Source of the DNA: Chlorobaculum parvum NCIB 8327
GTDB taxonomy: Bacteria; Bacteroidota; Chlorobiia; Chlorobiales; Chlorobiaceae
Direction of reading: 5' to 3'
Length of the DNA: 64,000 nucleotides
Assembly (NCBI RefSeq): GCF_000020505.1
Contig: NC_011027.1
Coordinates: 1,658,001-1,722,000 of the forward strand
Made by a program: the position numbers and the translations under genes
Notes under the pieces: model-generated
Databases searched by the model: none
What the model was told of the DNA's origin: nothing
Seen by the model: only the letters and a program-made list of their open reading frames with translations
Part shown: one piece after another, positions 19,223-29,955 of the stretch
Position numbering within the stretch: the first letter of the stretch is position 1
Layout: each line of letters starts with the position of its first letter

Positions 19223-20392
19223 ATGAGCTGGAATTCTATCGTTGGACATGAAAATCAGATCCGGGTGCTGAAAACAGCGCTCGGATCGAACCGTCTGGCT
19301 CATGCCTACCTCTTTGCCGGGCCTGAAGGATCGGGAAAGGAAACCGTGGCGTTCGAACTGGCGAAGATTCTGAATTGCCGCAACACAAACCTCCTGCCTG
19401 ATGAAGGCTCGTGCGGCGAGTGCGAAAGCTGCCGCCAGGCCGACAAGCTCATGCACCCCAACATCGAGTACCTCTTCCCCGTCGAAGCAGCGCTACTCGA
19501 AACCATCGATCCGTCAAAAAAGGAGAACAAAAAGGTTGCCGAAGCCAGGGAACGCTACGAAGCGTTGCTCGACGAAAAGCGGAAAAACCCGTTCTTTACG
19601 CCCACGATGGAACGCTCGATGGGCATTCTGACCGAGCAGGTGGTGATGTTGCAACAGAAAGCCTCGCTCGCCCCGCGCGACGGCGGCAAAAAGGTGTTCA
19701 TCATCTCGCAGGCCGACCGGCTCCACCCGACAGCAGCCAACAAGCTGCTCAAGCTGCTCGAAGAGCCACCGGCACACGTAGTGTTCGTTCTGGTGAGTTC
19801 GCGCCCCGAATCGGTGCTGCCCACCATCCGCTCGCGCTGCCAGCTTCTCACCTTCGCCCGCCCGCGCCCGGCGGAGATCGAAGCCTGGATCGCCCGCCGC
19901 GCCCCGCAGCTCGACGAAACCGAACGCCGCTTCATCGTCAGCCTCTCGCGCGGGAACCTCTCCAGCGCGCTCGAACTGATCGAAGCCGAAACCGGCGAAG
20001 GAGCAGCCCCGGCGGTGGTCGGCATCCGCAACAAAGCCATCGACTACCTCCGCAATATCCTCGTGCCCGCCAAATTCCACGAAGCCATCGGCACGTGCGA
20101 AGAGCTTGCCAAAAGCTCCACGCGCACCGAACAGCTCATCTTCCTCGACGCGCTCCTGCTCTTCTTCCAGGACGTCACCCGCCGCAGCATCGACCACAAC
20201 TTCCCGGAACTCAACAATCCCGACATCGCGGAAAACACCGACCGCTTCGTCAAAGCCTTCCCCAACCGCGACCTCTACCGCGCCTCGACCATCATCGAAG
20301 AGGCAATGCGCGCCATCAACCGCAACGCCAGCGTGATTCTCGTAATGGCCGCCATGACCGCCGATTTAAGGGAGATTTTGCTGGGGAAGTGA
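19223..20392 (+). CDS. holB: DNA polymerase III delta' subunit (clamp loader)
   Basis: 389 residues. The AAA+ Walker A-like loop is GPEGSGKET (33-41). Zinc cysteines C52, C64, C67 and C70 are typical of delta'/gamma clamp-loader subunits. SRC appears in TIRSRCQLL, the sensor motif NKLLKLLEEP precedes it. An insertion rich in K, E and R (about 90-130) lies between the zinc module and the core. It is translated 10 bp after ilvE. No thymidylate kinase is adjacent, unlike in many bacteria. Confidence 0.92.
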   Translation: MSWNSIVGHENQIRVLKTALGSNRLAHAYLFAGPEGSGKETVAFELAKILNCRNTNLLPDEGSCGECESCRQADKLMHPNIEYLFPVEAALLETIDPSKKENKKVAEARERYEALLDEKRKNPFFTPTMERSMGILTEQVVMLQQKASLAPRDGGKKVFIISQADRLHPTAANKLLKLLEEPPAHVVFVLVSSRPESVLPTIRSRCQLLTFARPRPAEIEAWIARRAPQLDETERRFIVSLSRGNLSSALELIEAETGEGAAPAVVGIRNKAIDYLRNILVPAKFHEAIGTCEELAKSSTRTEQLIFLDALLLFFQDVTRRSIDHNFPELNNPDIAENTDRFVKAFPNRDLYRASTIIEEAMRAINRNASVILVMAAMTADLREILLGK

Positions 20393-20667
20393 GGGGGAAA
20401 ATAATCTATATGACTCACATGTATTCTTAAGTATCTCGCCGAACAGTTATCGTTCAAGCAAGAACTTAAGCATACACTTAAATTTCACAGGAAATTCTTT
20501 TTTCAGCTGCATTAACCTGCCCCACATCACAAACATTGACGTTCTCCCTACCACACTCAGTCAGCATACCTGAAACCCTTTTTTATAATATCCCGCCGAT
20601 AACGTATTATGCGGTACGCGTATCCATTCTCTGGAACGGATACAGTTCTTGCACTTAACCAACATCC

Positions 20668-21984
20668 ATGGAAATCCTTTTTCTCTTTTTCCTTCTCATT
20701 CTCCTCAATGGCCTGTTCGCCATGTCGGAGATGGCTCTTATTACAGCAAAACGCTCCCGCCTTGCCAAGCTGGTCGAAAACGGCGACAAGGCGGCGGAGG
20801 TTGCCATGCGGCTCGGGCAGGAGCCAACGCGCTTTCTCTCCACCATACAAATCGGCCTCACCATCATCGGCGTGCTGAACGGTATCATCGGTGAATCGTC
20901 GTTTACGCCGCCATTGACCGCCCTGCTCGAATCGTACGGCATGAGCCCCGAAACAAGCCCTATCGTTTCAACCACGCTGGTCGTTTTCGTCATTACCTAC
21001 ATCACCATTGTCATCGGCGAGCTGGTGCCCAAGCGGCTCGGCCAGTCCAATCCGGAAAACGTCGCCCGTATCGTCGCACGCCCAATGCATCTCTTGGCTT
21101 CCGCGACCCGGCCATTTGTGAAGCTGCTTTCGGTTTCGACCGACGCCCTGCTACGCCTGATGGGCAAGCAGGTGAATGACCACCCCAGCGTCACCGAGGA
21201 GGAAATTCACGCCCTGCTCGAAGAGGGCTCCGTGGCCGGCATCATCGAGCAGCAGGAGCACGAGATGGTGCGCAACGTGTTCCGCCTCGACGACCGGCAG
21301 CTCGGTTCGCTGATGGTGCCGCGCGCGGACATCATCTATCTCGACACGGCGCTCACCGTCGAGGAAAACATGCAGCGCGTCGGCGAGTCAGAGCATTCGC
21401 GCTTCCCGGTATGCCATAACGGTTTGCAGTCGCTGCTCGGCGTGGTCAATGCCAAACAGCTGCTCGCCCAGACCATCAAGGGCGGCGTCATCGACCTGGC
21501 AACTCACCTGCAACCGTGCGTCTATGTGCCCGAAACGCTGACCGGCATGGAGCTGCTCGACCACTTCAGAACGTCAGGCACGCAGATGGTGTTCGTCGTC
21601 GATGAGTACGGTGAAATCCAGGGCCTCGTAACCTTGCAGGACCTGCTCGAAGCGGTCACGGGTGAGTTCGTGCCGCACAACCTCGAAGACTCGTGGGCCG
21701 TGCAGCGCGAAGACGGCTCGTGGCTACTCGACGGTCTCATTCCGGTTCCGGAACTGAAAGACAAGCTCGATCTGAAGTATGTGCCCGAAGAGGAGAAGGG
21801 GGTCTACCACACTCTGAGCGGCATGGTGATGTGGCTGCTCGGACGCATGCCGCAGACCGGCGACATCACCTTCTGGGAGAACTGGCGGCTCGAAGTGGTT
21901 GACATGGACAGCAAACGCATCGACAAGGTGCTCGCCACCAAAATCGACGAACAGCCAGCCGAAGCGCCCAAGCCCGCCAACTGA
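20668..21984 (+). CDS. CNNM / HlyC-CorC family membrane protein with CBS domains
   Basis: 438 residues. The N-terminal half is a CNNM transmembrane domain with hydrophobic segments at about 2-20, 57-75 and 95-118 and the conserved LSTIQIGLTIIG and IGELVPKRLG. It is followed by a CBS pair (about 205-335, with MVPRADI and VFVVDEYGEIQGLVT) and a C-terminal CorC_HlyC domain ending near residue 425. Relatives are linked to magnesium or sodium transport and were first named hemolysins; a transport role is more likely. It is monocistronic with 275 bp of AT-rich DNA upstream. Confidence 0.9.
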   Translation: MEILFLFFLLILLNGLFAMSEMALITAKRSRLAKLVENGDKAAEVAMRLGQEPTRFLSTIQIGLTIIGVLNGIIGESSFTPPLTALLESYGMSPETSPIVSTTLVVFVITYITIVIGELVPKRLGQSNPENVARIVARPMHLLASATRPFVKLLSVSTDALLRLMGKQVNDHPSVTEEEIHALLEEGSVAGIIEQQEHEMVRNVFRLDDRQLGSLMVPRADIIYLDTALTVEENMQRVGESEHSRFPVCHNGLQSLLGVVNAKQLLAQTIKGGVIDLATHLQPCVYVPETLTGMELLDHFRTSGTQMVFVVDEYGEIQGLVTLQDLLEAVTGEFVPHNLEDSWAVQREDGSWLLDGLIPVPELKDKLDLKYVPEEEKGVYHTLSGMVMWLLGRMPQTGDITFWENWRLEVVDMDSKRIDKVLATKIDEQPAEAPKPAN

Positions 21985-22014
21985 TCACCGAAAAGCGTCA
22001 TATTGCCACATCCG

Positions 22015-22050
22015 AAGGTTATCAGTAGATTTGTTTCTACGGATAACCTT
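22015..22050 (+). promoter_or_regulatory. Interrupted hairpin upstream of the SAM synthetase gene
   Basis: AAGGTTATC (22015-22023) pairs with GATAACCTT (22042-22050), and an inner TAGA/TCTA pairs across a six-base loop. It could end the preceding transcript or regulate the next gene. It does not match a SAM riboswitch that I can recognise. Confidence 0.45.
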
Positions 22051-22095
22051 TGTTGACCTTTCCACGCCCACACGATTTCAGAAAGGATGGCGAGC

Positions 22096-23310
22096 ATGAA
22101 AACCCCAAGAAACATCACGGTAGAGCGGGCTTTCGGCCCCCCGGTGGAAGAGCAGCCGATCGAGCTGGTCGAGCGCAAAGGCACCGGCCACCCCGACACA
22201 ATCTGCGATTCGATCATGGAAGCGGTCTGCGTCGATCTTTGCGGCTACTACCAGCAGCACTTCGGCCACATCTGCCACCACAACATCGACAAGGGCCTGC
22301 TCGTTGCAGGGCGCAGCATTCCGAAGGCAGGCGGCGGCCTGATTCTTGAACCGATGAAGCTGATCTTCGGCGACCGGGCAACCTACAGCTGTAACGGCGA
22401 GCTGGTGCCGGTCGGCGATATTGCCGAAATGGCTGCCAGGCGGTGGCTAAAAACAAACCTGCGGTTCGTCGATCCGGACGAGCACCTGATTATCCAGAAC
22501 GAAATCAAGCCCGGATCGCCCGAACTTATCGACGCCTTCAAGCGAAAGGTAATCGGGGCGAACGACACTTCGGTCGGCGTGGGTTACGCACCGCTGAGCG
22601 ACACCGAACTCCTTGTACTCGCCGTCGAGCAGCATCTCAACTCCCCCGCCCTGAAAAAGCGCTTCCCGGAAGTTGGCGAAGACATCAAGATCATGGGCTA
22701 CCGGCTCCACGAACATCTGACGCTGACAGTGGCCATCGCTTTTGTGGATCGATTCATCTCCGATCCAGCACACTACTTCGAGCGAAAAGCCGCCCTGCAC
22801 CAGGAGCTTCAAAACTTCATCGAAAACCGCAAACACCAGCTCGACTCGGTCACCATCGAAATCAACACCCTCGACGACCCTGCACGCGGCGAGGGGGGCA
22901 TGTACCTCTCCGTACTCGGCACCTCGGCTGAAGGCGGCGACTGCGGTCAGGTCGGGCGCGGCAATCGGGTCAACGGTCTGATAGCCTTCAACCGCCCGCA
23001 GACTCTCGAAGCAGCGGCTGGCAAAAATCCAGTCAACCACGTCGGCAAAATCTACAACGTCCTGAGCCACCAGATCGCCGGAACAATCCACCGCGAGCTG
23101 CGAGGTGTGCAGGCGGTGGTGGTTTCGCTGTGCAGCCAGATCGGCAAACCGGTGGATCGCCCGATGGTCGCCTCAGCGCAGATCACGCCCGAGCAGAACA
23201 CCGATTTCGAAGAGCTGAAACAGCAGGCCGCCGCCATCATCGATCGCGAACTCGACAACATCGAGACGTTCTGCCAGAACCTGGCCGCTGGAAAATTCCC
23301 GGTCTGCTGA
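22096..23310 (+). CDS. metK: S-adenosylmethionine synthetase, archaeal type
   Basis: 404 residues from ATG 22096, chosen because AAAGGA lies 8 bases before it; the in-frame ATG 22087 sits on top of that ribosome site. The protein matches the archaeal MAT family (PF01941) rather than bacterial MetK: ERKGTGHPDTICDSIMEA (ATP/metal site near the N-terminus), HHNIDKGLLVAG, ANDTSVGVGYAPLS, MGYRLHEHLTLTVA and SAEGGDCGQVGRGNRVNG. The predicted reaction is methionine + ATP to SAM. Archaeal-type MAT in a bacterium points to old lateral transfer or replacement of the normal metK. Confidence 0.92.
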   Translation: MKTPRNITVERAFGPPVEEQPIELVERKGTGHPDTICDSIMEAVCVDLCGYYQQHFGHICHHNIDKGLLVAGRSIPKAGGGLILEPMKLIFGDRATYSCNGELVPVGDIAEMAARRWLKTNLRFVDPDEHLIIQNEIKPGSPELIDAFKRKVIGANDTSVGVGYAPLSDTELLVLAVEQHLNSPALKKRFPEVGEDIKIMGYRLHEHLTLTVAIAFVDRFISDPAHYFERKAALHQELQNFIENRKHQLDSVTIEINTLDDPARGEGGMYLSVLGTSAEGGDCGQVGRGNRVNGLIAFNRPQTLEAAAGKNPVNHVGKIYNVLSHQIAGTIHRELRGVQAVVVSLCSQIGKPVDRPMVASAQITPEQNTDFEELKQQAAAIIDRELDNIETFCQNLAAGKFPVC

Positions 23311-23623
23311 CAATCATCCAGGCAAAGCATAAAAACCTGAGCCACAACTGCCCACAACAAAAAAAAACATATAAAACATATTATACATACAACAAACACA
23401 GCCATTTAACGGACAGAATCATCCTGGATCTGAAACAACGACGCCCTAAACGAAAAGAGAAAAAACGTGCCTTACCGACGCTCAGAAAAATTCAACATTG
23501 TTCATCGTAAGCGTGCTTGGAAAAAGACCGGAAAACACATATTATACATATAATAACCACCAAAAAGATAGTATAAATAAGCCATTCTATTTAAATTACT
23601 TAAACATTATCCGCCAGTAACCG
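23311..23623. other. AT-rich intergenic stretch with repeated operator-like motif
   Basis: 313 bp without a supported gene. It is A-rich and contains the 14-mer ACATATTATACATA twice (23376-23389 and 23537-23550), the second copy extending into a perfect palindrome. No tRNA or riboswitch fold was recognised. Confidence 0.6.
23540..23555. promoter_or_regulatory. Operator-like palindrome upstream of RHH-like gene
   Basis: TATTATA-CA-TATAATA is a perfect 7-bp inverted repeat about 70 bp before the start of the ribbon-helix-helix-like gene; a half-matching copy lies 160 bp further upstream (23379-23394). RHH proteins commonly bind such short palindromes and repress their own genes. The AT-rich setting makes chance palindromes more likely. 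Confidence 0.4.
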
Positions 23624-24091
23624 ATGCCGAGAAAGAAGACTTTTACGGGAGATCTTTTTGCTGCTGATGACGAGCTCTTCGATGATACCGAAGAGAGCAG
23701 TGAGCTTAAGCCGGAAGAGCCTGATCTACCTGTTCCACCAGAACAGACAAACCTGGCAGAAGAGACAGATTACAGAGACACAGAGAAAACAGAACAGACA
23801 AAAAGCACAGATAATACACATAATACAGACAAGAAAAATCAAACTCAGGAAACACACTCTTCAGCCCCGCTGATCAATCCCCCTTCTGCTGGAAAACAGA
23901 AAGAGACCAAGAGTAAACGGCTGAATCTGCTGATCCGCCCAAGCCTCCTGAAAGAGTTTGCCAAGATCGCATACATGCAGCAAACCAGTGTCAACGACCT
24001 GATCAACCAGTTGATCGCTGAACATGTCGGGAAAAAATCGGAAACCATCACAGAGTATGATCGCCTCTTCAAGGACAGGAATGCCCAGTAA
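23624..24091 (+). CDS. Small protein with C-terminal ribbon-helix-helix-like domain
   Basis: 155 residues. Residues 1-95 are acidic, rich in E, D, T and Q, and look disordered. The last 55 residues (KRLNLLIRPSLLKEFAKIAY then TSVNDLINQLIAEHV) have the strand-helix-helix pattern of RHH/MetJ-Arc DNA-binding proteins, with alternating residues in LNLLIRP forming the putative DNA-contacting strand. Relatives with this pattern occur as plasmid partition or antitoxin-like regulators, but no toxin partner is next to it. Codon use is more AT-rich than in neighbours. The repeats upstream fit autoregulation. Function is inferred only. Confidence 0.6.
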   Translation: MPRKKTFTGDLFAADDELFDDTEESSELKPEEPDLPVPPEQTNLAEETDYRDTEKTEQTKSTDNTHNTDKKNQTQETHSSAPLINPPSAGKQKETKSKRLNLLIRPSLLKEFAKIAYMQQTSVNDLINQLIAEHVGKKSETITEYDRLFKDRNAQ

Positions 24092-24194
24092 CGACGCTCC
24101 GGTTCTCGTCGCGAAGAACCCTTTTCGGCAGCTTTCCTCCTCTCTTTCGCGAAGCAATTTCCCATAATCACACCTGGGTGCCATATCCGTTTTT

Positions 24195-24914
24195 ATGACC
24201 TCCAACGAACACCTAAACCCGACCGGCATGAGCTCTCCATCAGCACAAACGCTCGCATTCGATGTTTACGGAACGTTGATCGATACACACGGACTGGTAT
24301 CGATGCTTGAAACGTTTGCCGGTGAAAACGCTGCCGCACTGTCCCAACTCTGGCGGCAGAAGCAGCTTGAATACTCCTTCCGGCGAGCACTCATGAAACG
24401 CTACCGCTCTTTTGCCGAATGCACCGCAGAGGCGCTGGAATTTGCCTGCAACACCTTTCAGTTCACGCCATCAGAACAGCAGCGCCAGGCGCTTCTTGAC
24501 GGCTATCGCAGACTGCCGGCCTTTCCGGATGTCACTGCTGGGCTTGAACGCGCGCAGGCTGCAGGATTCAGGCTCTACGCTTTTTCGAACGGACTGGCAT
24601 CCGACGTCGAATCGGTGCTCGATCATGCCGGAGTCAGGAAATATTTTCTCGACATCGTCAGCGTCGACGAAGTCCGCTCTTTCAAACCCGATCCTGAGGT
24701 CTACCGGCATTTCATGCAACGCGCCGGAAGCAGCGCCGAAAAAAGCTGGCTGATCTCCTCGAATCCCTTCGATGTGACAGGTGCACGATCGATCGGCATG
24801 CAGGCAATCTGGGTACAGCGCTCAACCGATGCCGTATTCGATCCTTGGGAGTTCCGTCCGACAGCAATCGTGAGTAGCCTGCAGGAAATAGCTGCTGCGA
24901 CAAAACAGGCCTGA
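24195..24914 (+). CDS. HAD-superfamily hydrolase, 2-haloacid dehalogenase type
   Basis: 239 residues. HAD motif I is in LAFDVYGTLID (catalytic aspartates), motif II in YAFSNGLASDV, the lysine in SFKPDPEVY, and motif III in SSNPFDVTGARSIGMQAIWV. The FD-x-YGTL pattern and overall size match type II haloacid dehalogenases, though many family members are phosphatases. An alternative start at ATG 24228 (residue 12) would also leave the domain intact. It stands alone on its strand. Confidence 0.85.
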   Translation: MTSNEHLNPTGMSSPSAQTLAFDVYGTLIDTHGLVSMLETFAGENAAALSQLWRQKQLEYSFRRALMKRYRSFAECTAEALEFACNTFQFTPSEQQRQALLDGYRRLPAFPDVTAGLERAQAAGFRLYAFSNGLASDVESVLDHAGVRKYFLDIVSVDEVRSFKPDPEVYRHFMQRAGSSAEKSWLISSNPFDVTGARSIGMQAIWVQRSTDAVFDPWEFRPTAIVSSLQEIAAATKQA

Positions 24915-25011
24915 GCAATCGCTCTTTGCGGCTGAAATGAAAGTAACCTACATTGTAGCTATAGCTTTAGCGCACTCCTGACCCCCTGGCAATACGAAAA
25001 CCCTTTCATCG

Positions 25012-25545
25012 ATGGCACGCACTCCCGAACAACTGGCAAAGCTCCTGCAGCGCGAAATTCTCATCGATCTGGAGTGGTTGCCGAATGGCGTGATCGGAGC
25101 AAAAGGCAGTGTGTTCATCGAAGCTGATCCGTCGATTGTATGGCTGATGCTCAGCGATTACAATCGTCTGCACGAAACAATGCCCAAAGTCGTTGCCAGC
25201 AAGCTGGTGGAGGAAAACAACCACACCAAAGTCATCGACCAGTCGGGAAAGTCAGGAATTTTCATTTTCGAAAGGATGGTGCATTTCACTCTCAAGGTCG
25301 AGGAGATCTATCCGGAGCACCTCTACTTTTCGCAGATCAGCGGAGATTTTGAGGTCTATGAAGGAGAGTGGCAGCTTGAAGCGGTTGACGGAAACAACGG
25401 GCCGGGCACGATGCTAACCTACCAGGCGGAGGTCAAGCCCAGCTTTTTCGCGCCCCAGTTCGTGGTAAGCTTCGTACAGAGCCAGGATCTGCCGACCATT
25501 CTGAAGGAGGTTCGGCGCTACTGCGAGTCTCAGGCCAAAAGCTGA
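25012..25545 (+). CDS. SRPBCC (polyketide cyclase/START-like) protein
   Basis: 177 residues. The fold pattern is a first strand (VIGAKGSVFIEADPSIVWLML), LSDYNRLHETMPKVVASKL, a series of strands ending in TMLTYQAEVKPSFFAPQFVV, and a long C-terminal helix. This is the helix-grip fold of the polyketide cyclase/dehydrase family, whose members bind hydrophobic ligands such as lipids or quinones. No enzyme residues can be named. It is convergent with the radical SAM gene, two bases separating the stop codons. Confidence 0.75.
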   Translation: MARTPEQLAKLLQREILIDLEWLPNGVIGAKGSVFIEADPSIVWLMLSDYNRLHETMPKVVASKLVEENNHTKVIDQSGKSGIFIFERMVHFTLKVEEIYPEHLYFSQISGDFEVYEGEWQLEAVDGNNGPGTMLTYQAEVKPSFFAPQFVVSFVQSQDLPTILKEVRRYCESQAKS

Positions 25546-25547
25546 AC

Positions 25548-26483
25548 TTACGACCTGATAATCCAGTACAGCTCGCCGCCCTGACGCACCTTTTCGAAGC
25601 GTCCCGATGAGAAAAGCTCCGCCATCGCCTGTTCCACCTTTGCGCTTTCCCCTTCGAACAGCTTTTCGAGAGCCGCTTGCAGCTCACGCTCCTGCAACGG
25701 ATGCCGGGCGGCAATACCTGAGACGGTTTCAAGCAGGTCAGCGGCCGAGCCGAGCGTCATTTCGCCTTTGGCAGGATGATTCACCGGTGCAGCGGATGAA
25801 AGCATGAACACCGCGCGGCGGATCCGGTCTTCGTCGGGCATCGGTGCATAGCCTTCCGGCGTCGGACGGGTGGGCAGCACCAGATGGATCATGTCCGGCT
25901 TGATCTCCGAAAGCACCGCGACCAGATCCCGAAGCGCCGCCTCCGAATCGTTCACACCTTTGACAAGCATCACCTCGACCCAGAGCTTTCCGGAATACTC
26001 CTGCCGAAAGCGCCGCAACCCCTCGATGTGCTGCTCGAAGGTGAAACCGGGCGCGGGCCGATCGATGCGCTCGAACAGCTCCGCCGAACCGGCGTTCAGC
26101 GACGGCAGCACGGTATCGGCTTCGAGCAGCTCCTGACGCACTTCCGGATCACTCAGCAGCGAGCCATTAGTGATGACCGCAACCGGAATCGAGGTCACTT
26201 TTTTGACCTCGGCAATGAGCCACCCCAGCCCTTTGTAGAGCGTGGTTTCGCCAGAGCCGACGAACGTGATCCAGTCGATAGGCTTGCCGCTGTTGACCGC
26301 ATCAAGAATTTCGGCCAGAATCTCCTCTTTCGGAAAAAACTCCTGCCGCTCGGTCACAAACTCCTTCGTACGGCCAAGCTGGCAATAGATGCAGTTCCAA
26401 GTGCAGCTCTTGGAAGGAAGCAGATCAACGCCGAGCGACTGGCCAAGCCGTTTGGAAGAAACAGGCCCGAAAACGTAGTTCAT
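25548..26483 (-). CDS. Radical SAM protein, COG0731-like
   Basis: 311 residues, ATG with AAGGAG upstream. The cluster motif is C-x3-C-x2-C in CTWNCIYCQLG (about 28-38); FVGSGETTLYKG and VITNGSLL are the SAM-binding segments. It resembles the TYW1-like Fe-S oxidoreductase group of unknown substrate. A C-terminal winged-helix-like region follows (ALEKLFEGE and later). It lies 20 bp downstream of the pucC-like gene on the same strand, so a link to pigment biology is possible but not shown. Confidence 0.82.
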   Translation of the reverse strand: MNYVFGPVSSKRLGQSLGVDLLPSKSCTWNCIYCQLGRTKEFVTERQEFFPKEEILAEILDAVNSGKPIDWITFVGSGETTLYKGLGWLIAEVKKVTSIPVAVITNGSLLSDPEVRQELLEADTVLPSLNAGSAELFERIDRPAPGFTFEQHIEGLRRFRQEYSGKLWVEVMLVKGVNDSEAALRDLVAVLSEIKPDMIHLVLPTRPTPEGYAPMPDEDRIRRAVFMLSSAAPVNHPAKGEMTLGSAADLLETVSGIAARHPLQERELQAALEKLFEGESAKVEQAMAELFSSGRFEKVRQGGELYWIIRS

Positions 26484-26503
26484 GGCAAAGCTCCTTTGTG
26501 CGG

Positions 26504-27868
26504 TCAGCCCACCTCGGTGGCGGGGGTGAACTCAGAAAGTTTTTCAGCGCTCTCAGCTTCGAACGCCTCGCGCGACACGTGCGGCAGCACCAGGCTGGAG
26601 GCCGTGAAGGCGATAATCTCCAGCACGAAAATAGCCGCATAGGCCAGCATGTGGTTGCCTGAAAAATGGTAAACGAGGTCGCGGATCACGCCGGCACTTG
26701 AGTGGCCGATGAAGATCGCGAGGCTCTGCGCGGTGCCCCACAGGCCCATGTAGATGCCGCTTCGCCCGGCGGTCATGTTCATCATCATCGTGATATTTGA
26801 AACGCTGGCCGCACCGAGGCCAATGCCGGTCACCACAAGCGAAATGCGCAGGAAGTCGATATCGTGCATGAATCCGGCCGCGATAATCATGCCGAAGCCG
26901 ACCGCACCGAACACGTTGCCGATGTACGCGCCGCGCCGGGTGCCGATCCGCGAAAGCAGAAAACCGGTGAGCAGCATGAAAATGAGCTGCGTGCCGCCCA
27001 TGACCGGCTTGAAGAGCTTGGTCGTCTCCGAAACCTGCATCCCGAACACCTCCGCGCCGAACGGATCCATCACCACCTCGTTGGCAAACAGAGCGAAAAT
27101 CGAAATGAAAATATAAAGAGCAAAGAGCATCGTGTTGGGCGACGAAGCGAGCAGGCGGATCGCTTGTGAAAAAGGAAGGCTGTGTTTCTCCTTGCCCTTC
27201 CCGATTTCGGCATTCCGGCGTTCGACGCCAAGCACGGCGATGAGGCCGACAATGAGCGAAATCGCACCGCCGATCTCGGCCACCTGCGTCAGCCGCTCGG
27301 GAGTGAACACTTTCAGATAAACGCCAATGCTGTAGTTAGAGATGATCGCCGTCAGCACCATGAGCGTCCAGCTCGCCCCGGCGATCTTGCCGATATCTTT
27401 TTCGTCAACCATATCGGCGATCAGGGCGTAGTATGCGGTCGTGGCGACCTGAAGGCCAAAACCGAAAATAAGGAAGATGGCGCTGAGCTTCCAGAGACCG
27501 ACATCGGTCAGTGCGGAGCCGATGATGCTCAAGAGGTTCCCCGTCCCGTCGAGCTGTACTTCGTAGGCCGCCGTCGGGGCGAGGATGAACGAAACGATGC
27601 AGCTCACCAGGCCAATGAGCACGTACGGCGTGCGGCGATAACCGAAAATACTGTGCCGGTCGGAGAGGTTGCCCGCCCACACCTTGACGCCGAGGATAGC
27701 GAGCAGCTCTTTCAGGCTGATCAGACCAAGCGCGATGGTGGCAGGAAGAAACAACTCCTTAATCATGACCCGGTTCAGAATATCCTGCACGAAGCCGAGC
27801 ATGATGCCGAACCCTATCTGAAACAGCGAGAGCCGGACAAGATTGAAAACCCGAAAAAATTTATTCAT
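26504..27868 (-). CDS. PucC/BCH2-type major facilitator protein
   Basis: 454 residues with about 12 hydrophobic segments. It starts NLVRLSLFQIGFGIMLGF, then has NLSDRHSIFGYRRTPYVLIG, a sequence characteristic of PucC/LhaA/BCH2 proteins, and ALIADMVDEKD, TAGRSGIYMGLWG in the later loops. PucC proteins support assembly of light-harvesting complexes and are thought to move or deliver bacteriochlorophyll. It is one of the clearest pointers to a phototrophic host. It is upstream of the radical SAM gene and divergent from thiC. Confidence 0.87.
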   Translation of the reverse strand: MNKFFRVFNLVRLSLFQIGFGIMLGFVQDILNRVMIKELFLPATIALGLISLKELLAILGVKVWAGNLSDRHSIFGYRRTPYVLIGLVSCIVSFILAPTAAYEVQLDGTGNLLSIIGSALTDVGLWKLSAIFLIFGFGLQVATTAYYALIADMVDEKDIGKIAGASWTLMVLTAIISNYSIGVYLKVFTPERLTQVAEIGGAISLIVGLIAVLGVERRNAEIGKGKEKHSLPFSQAIRLLASSPNTMLFALYIFISIFALFANEVVMDPFGAEVFGMQVSETTKLFKPVMGGTQLIFMLLTGFLLSRIGTRRGAYIGNVFGAVGFGMIIAAGFMHDIDFLRISLVVTGIGLGAASVSNITMMMNMTAGRSGIYMGLWGTAQSLAIFIGHSSAGVIRDLVYHFSGNHMLAYAAIFVLEIIAFTASSLVLPHVSREAFEAESAEKLSEFTPATEVG

Positions 27869-28014
27869 GAAGAGCCGGGAAAAAAGGATTGAAACTGCCT
27901 GGAAGCCTGCTCGTCAAACGAGGCCATAATTTACATAAAACCCCCGCTTTCTCAAGGATTCCTGCCCCCTTACCCTCTTTGGAAATCAAACCGATTTTGG
28001 TTATCGTGCCTTGA

Positions 28015-29865
<1,851 letters not shown>

Positions 29866-29889
29866 CTATTTACCCCCCCCCTTTCCCCC

Positions 29890-29930
29890 AAAAAAGCAAA
29901 GGCTGCCCGTGGCTAACAGGCAGCCTTTGA
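29890..29930 (-). terminator. Terminator between thiC and tpiA
   Basis: AAAGGCTGCC (29898-29907) pairs with GGCAGCCTTT (29919-29928). On the minus strand a T-run follows (complement of 29889-29895), so it ends the tpiA operon; it may also slow thiC read-through. Confidence 0.88.
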
Positions 29931-29955
29931 AAAGCTGAATTTCCGACCTTCTTCT

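Noticed and set aside
19411-20430. 339-residue frame overlapping holB in another frame
   Set aside because: Composed mostly of R, P, H and A; a frame-shifted reading of holB.
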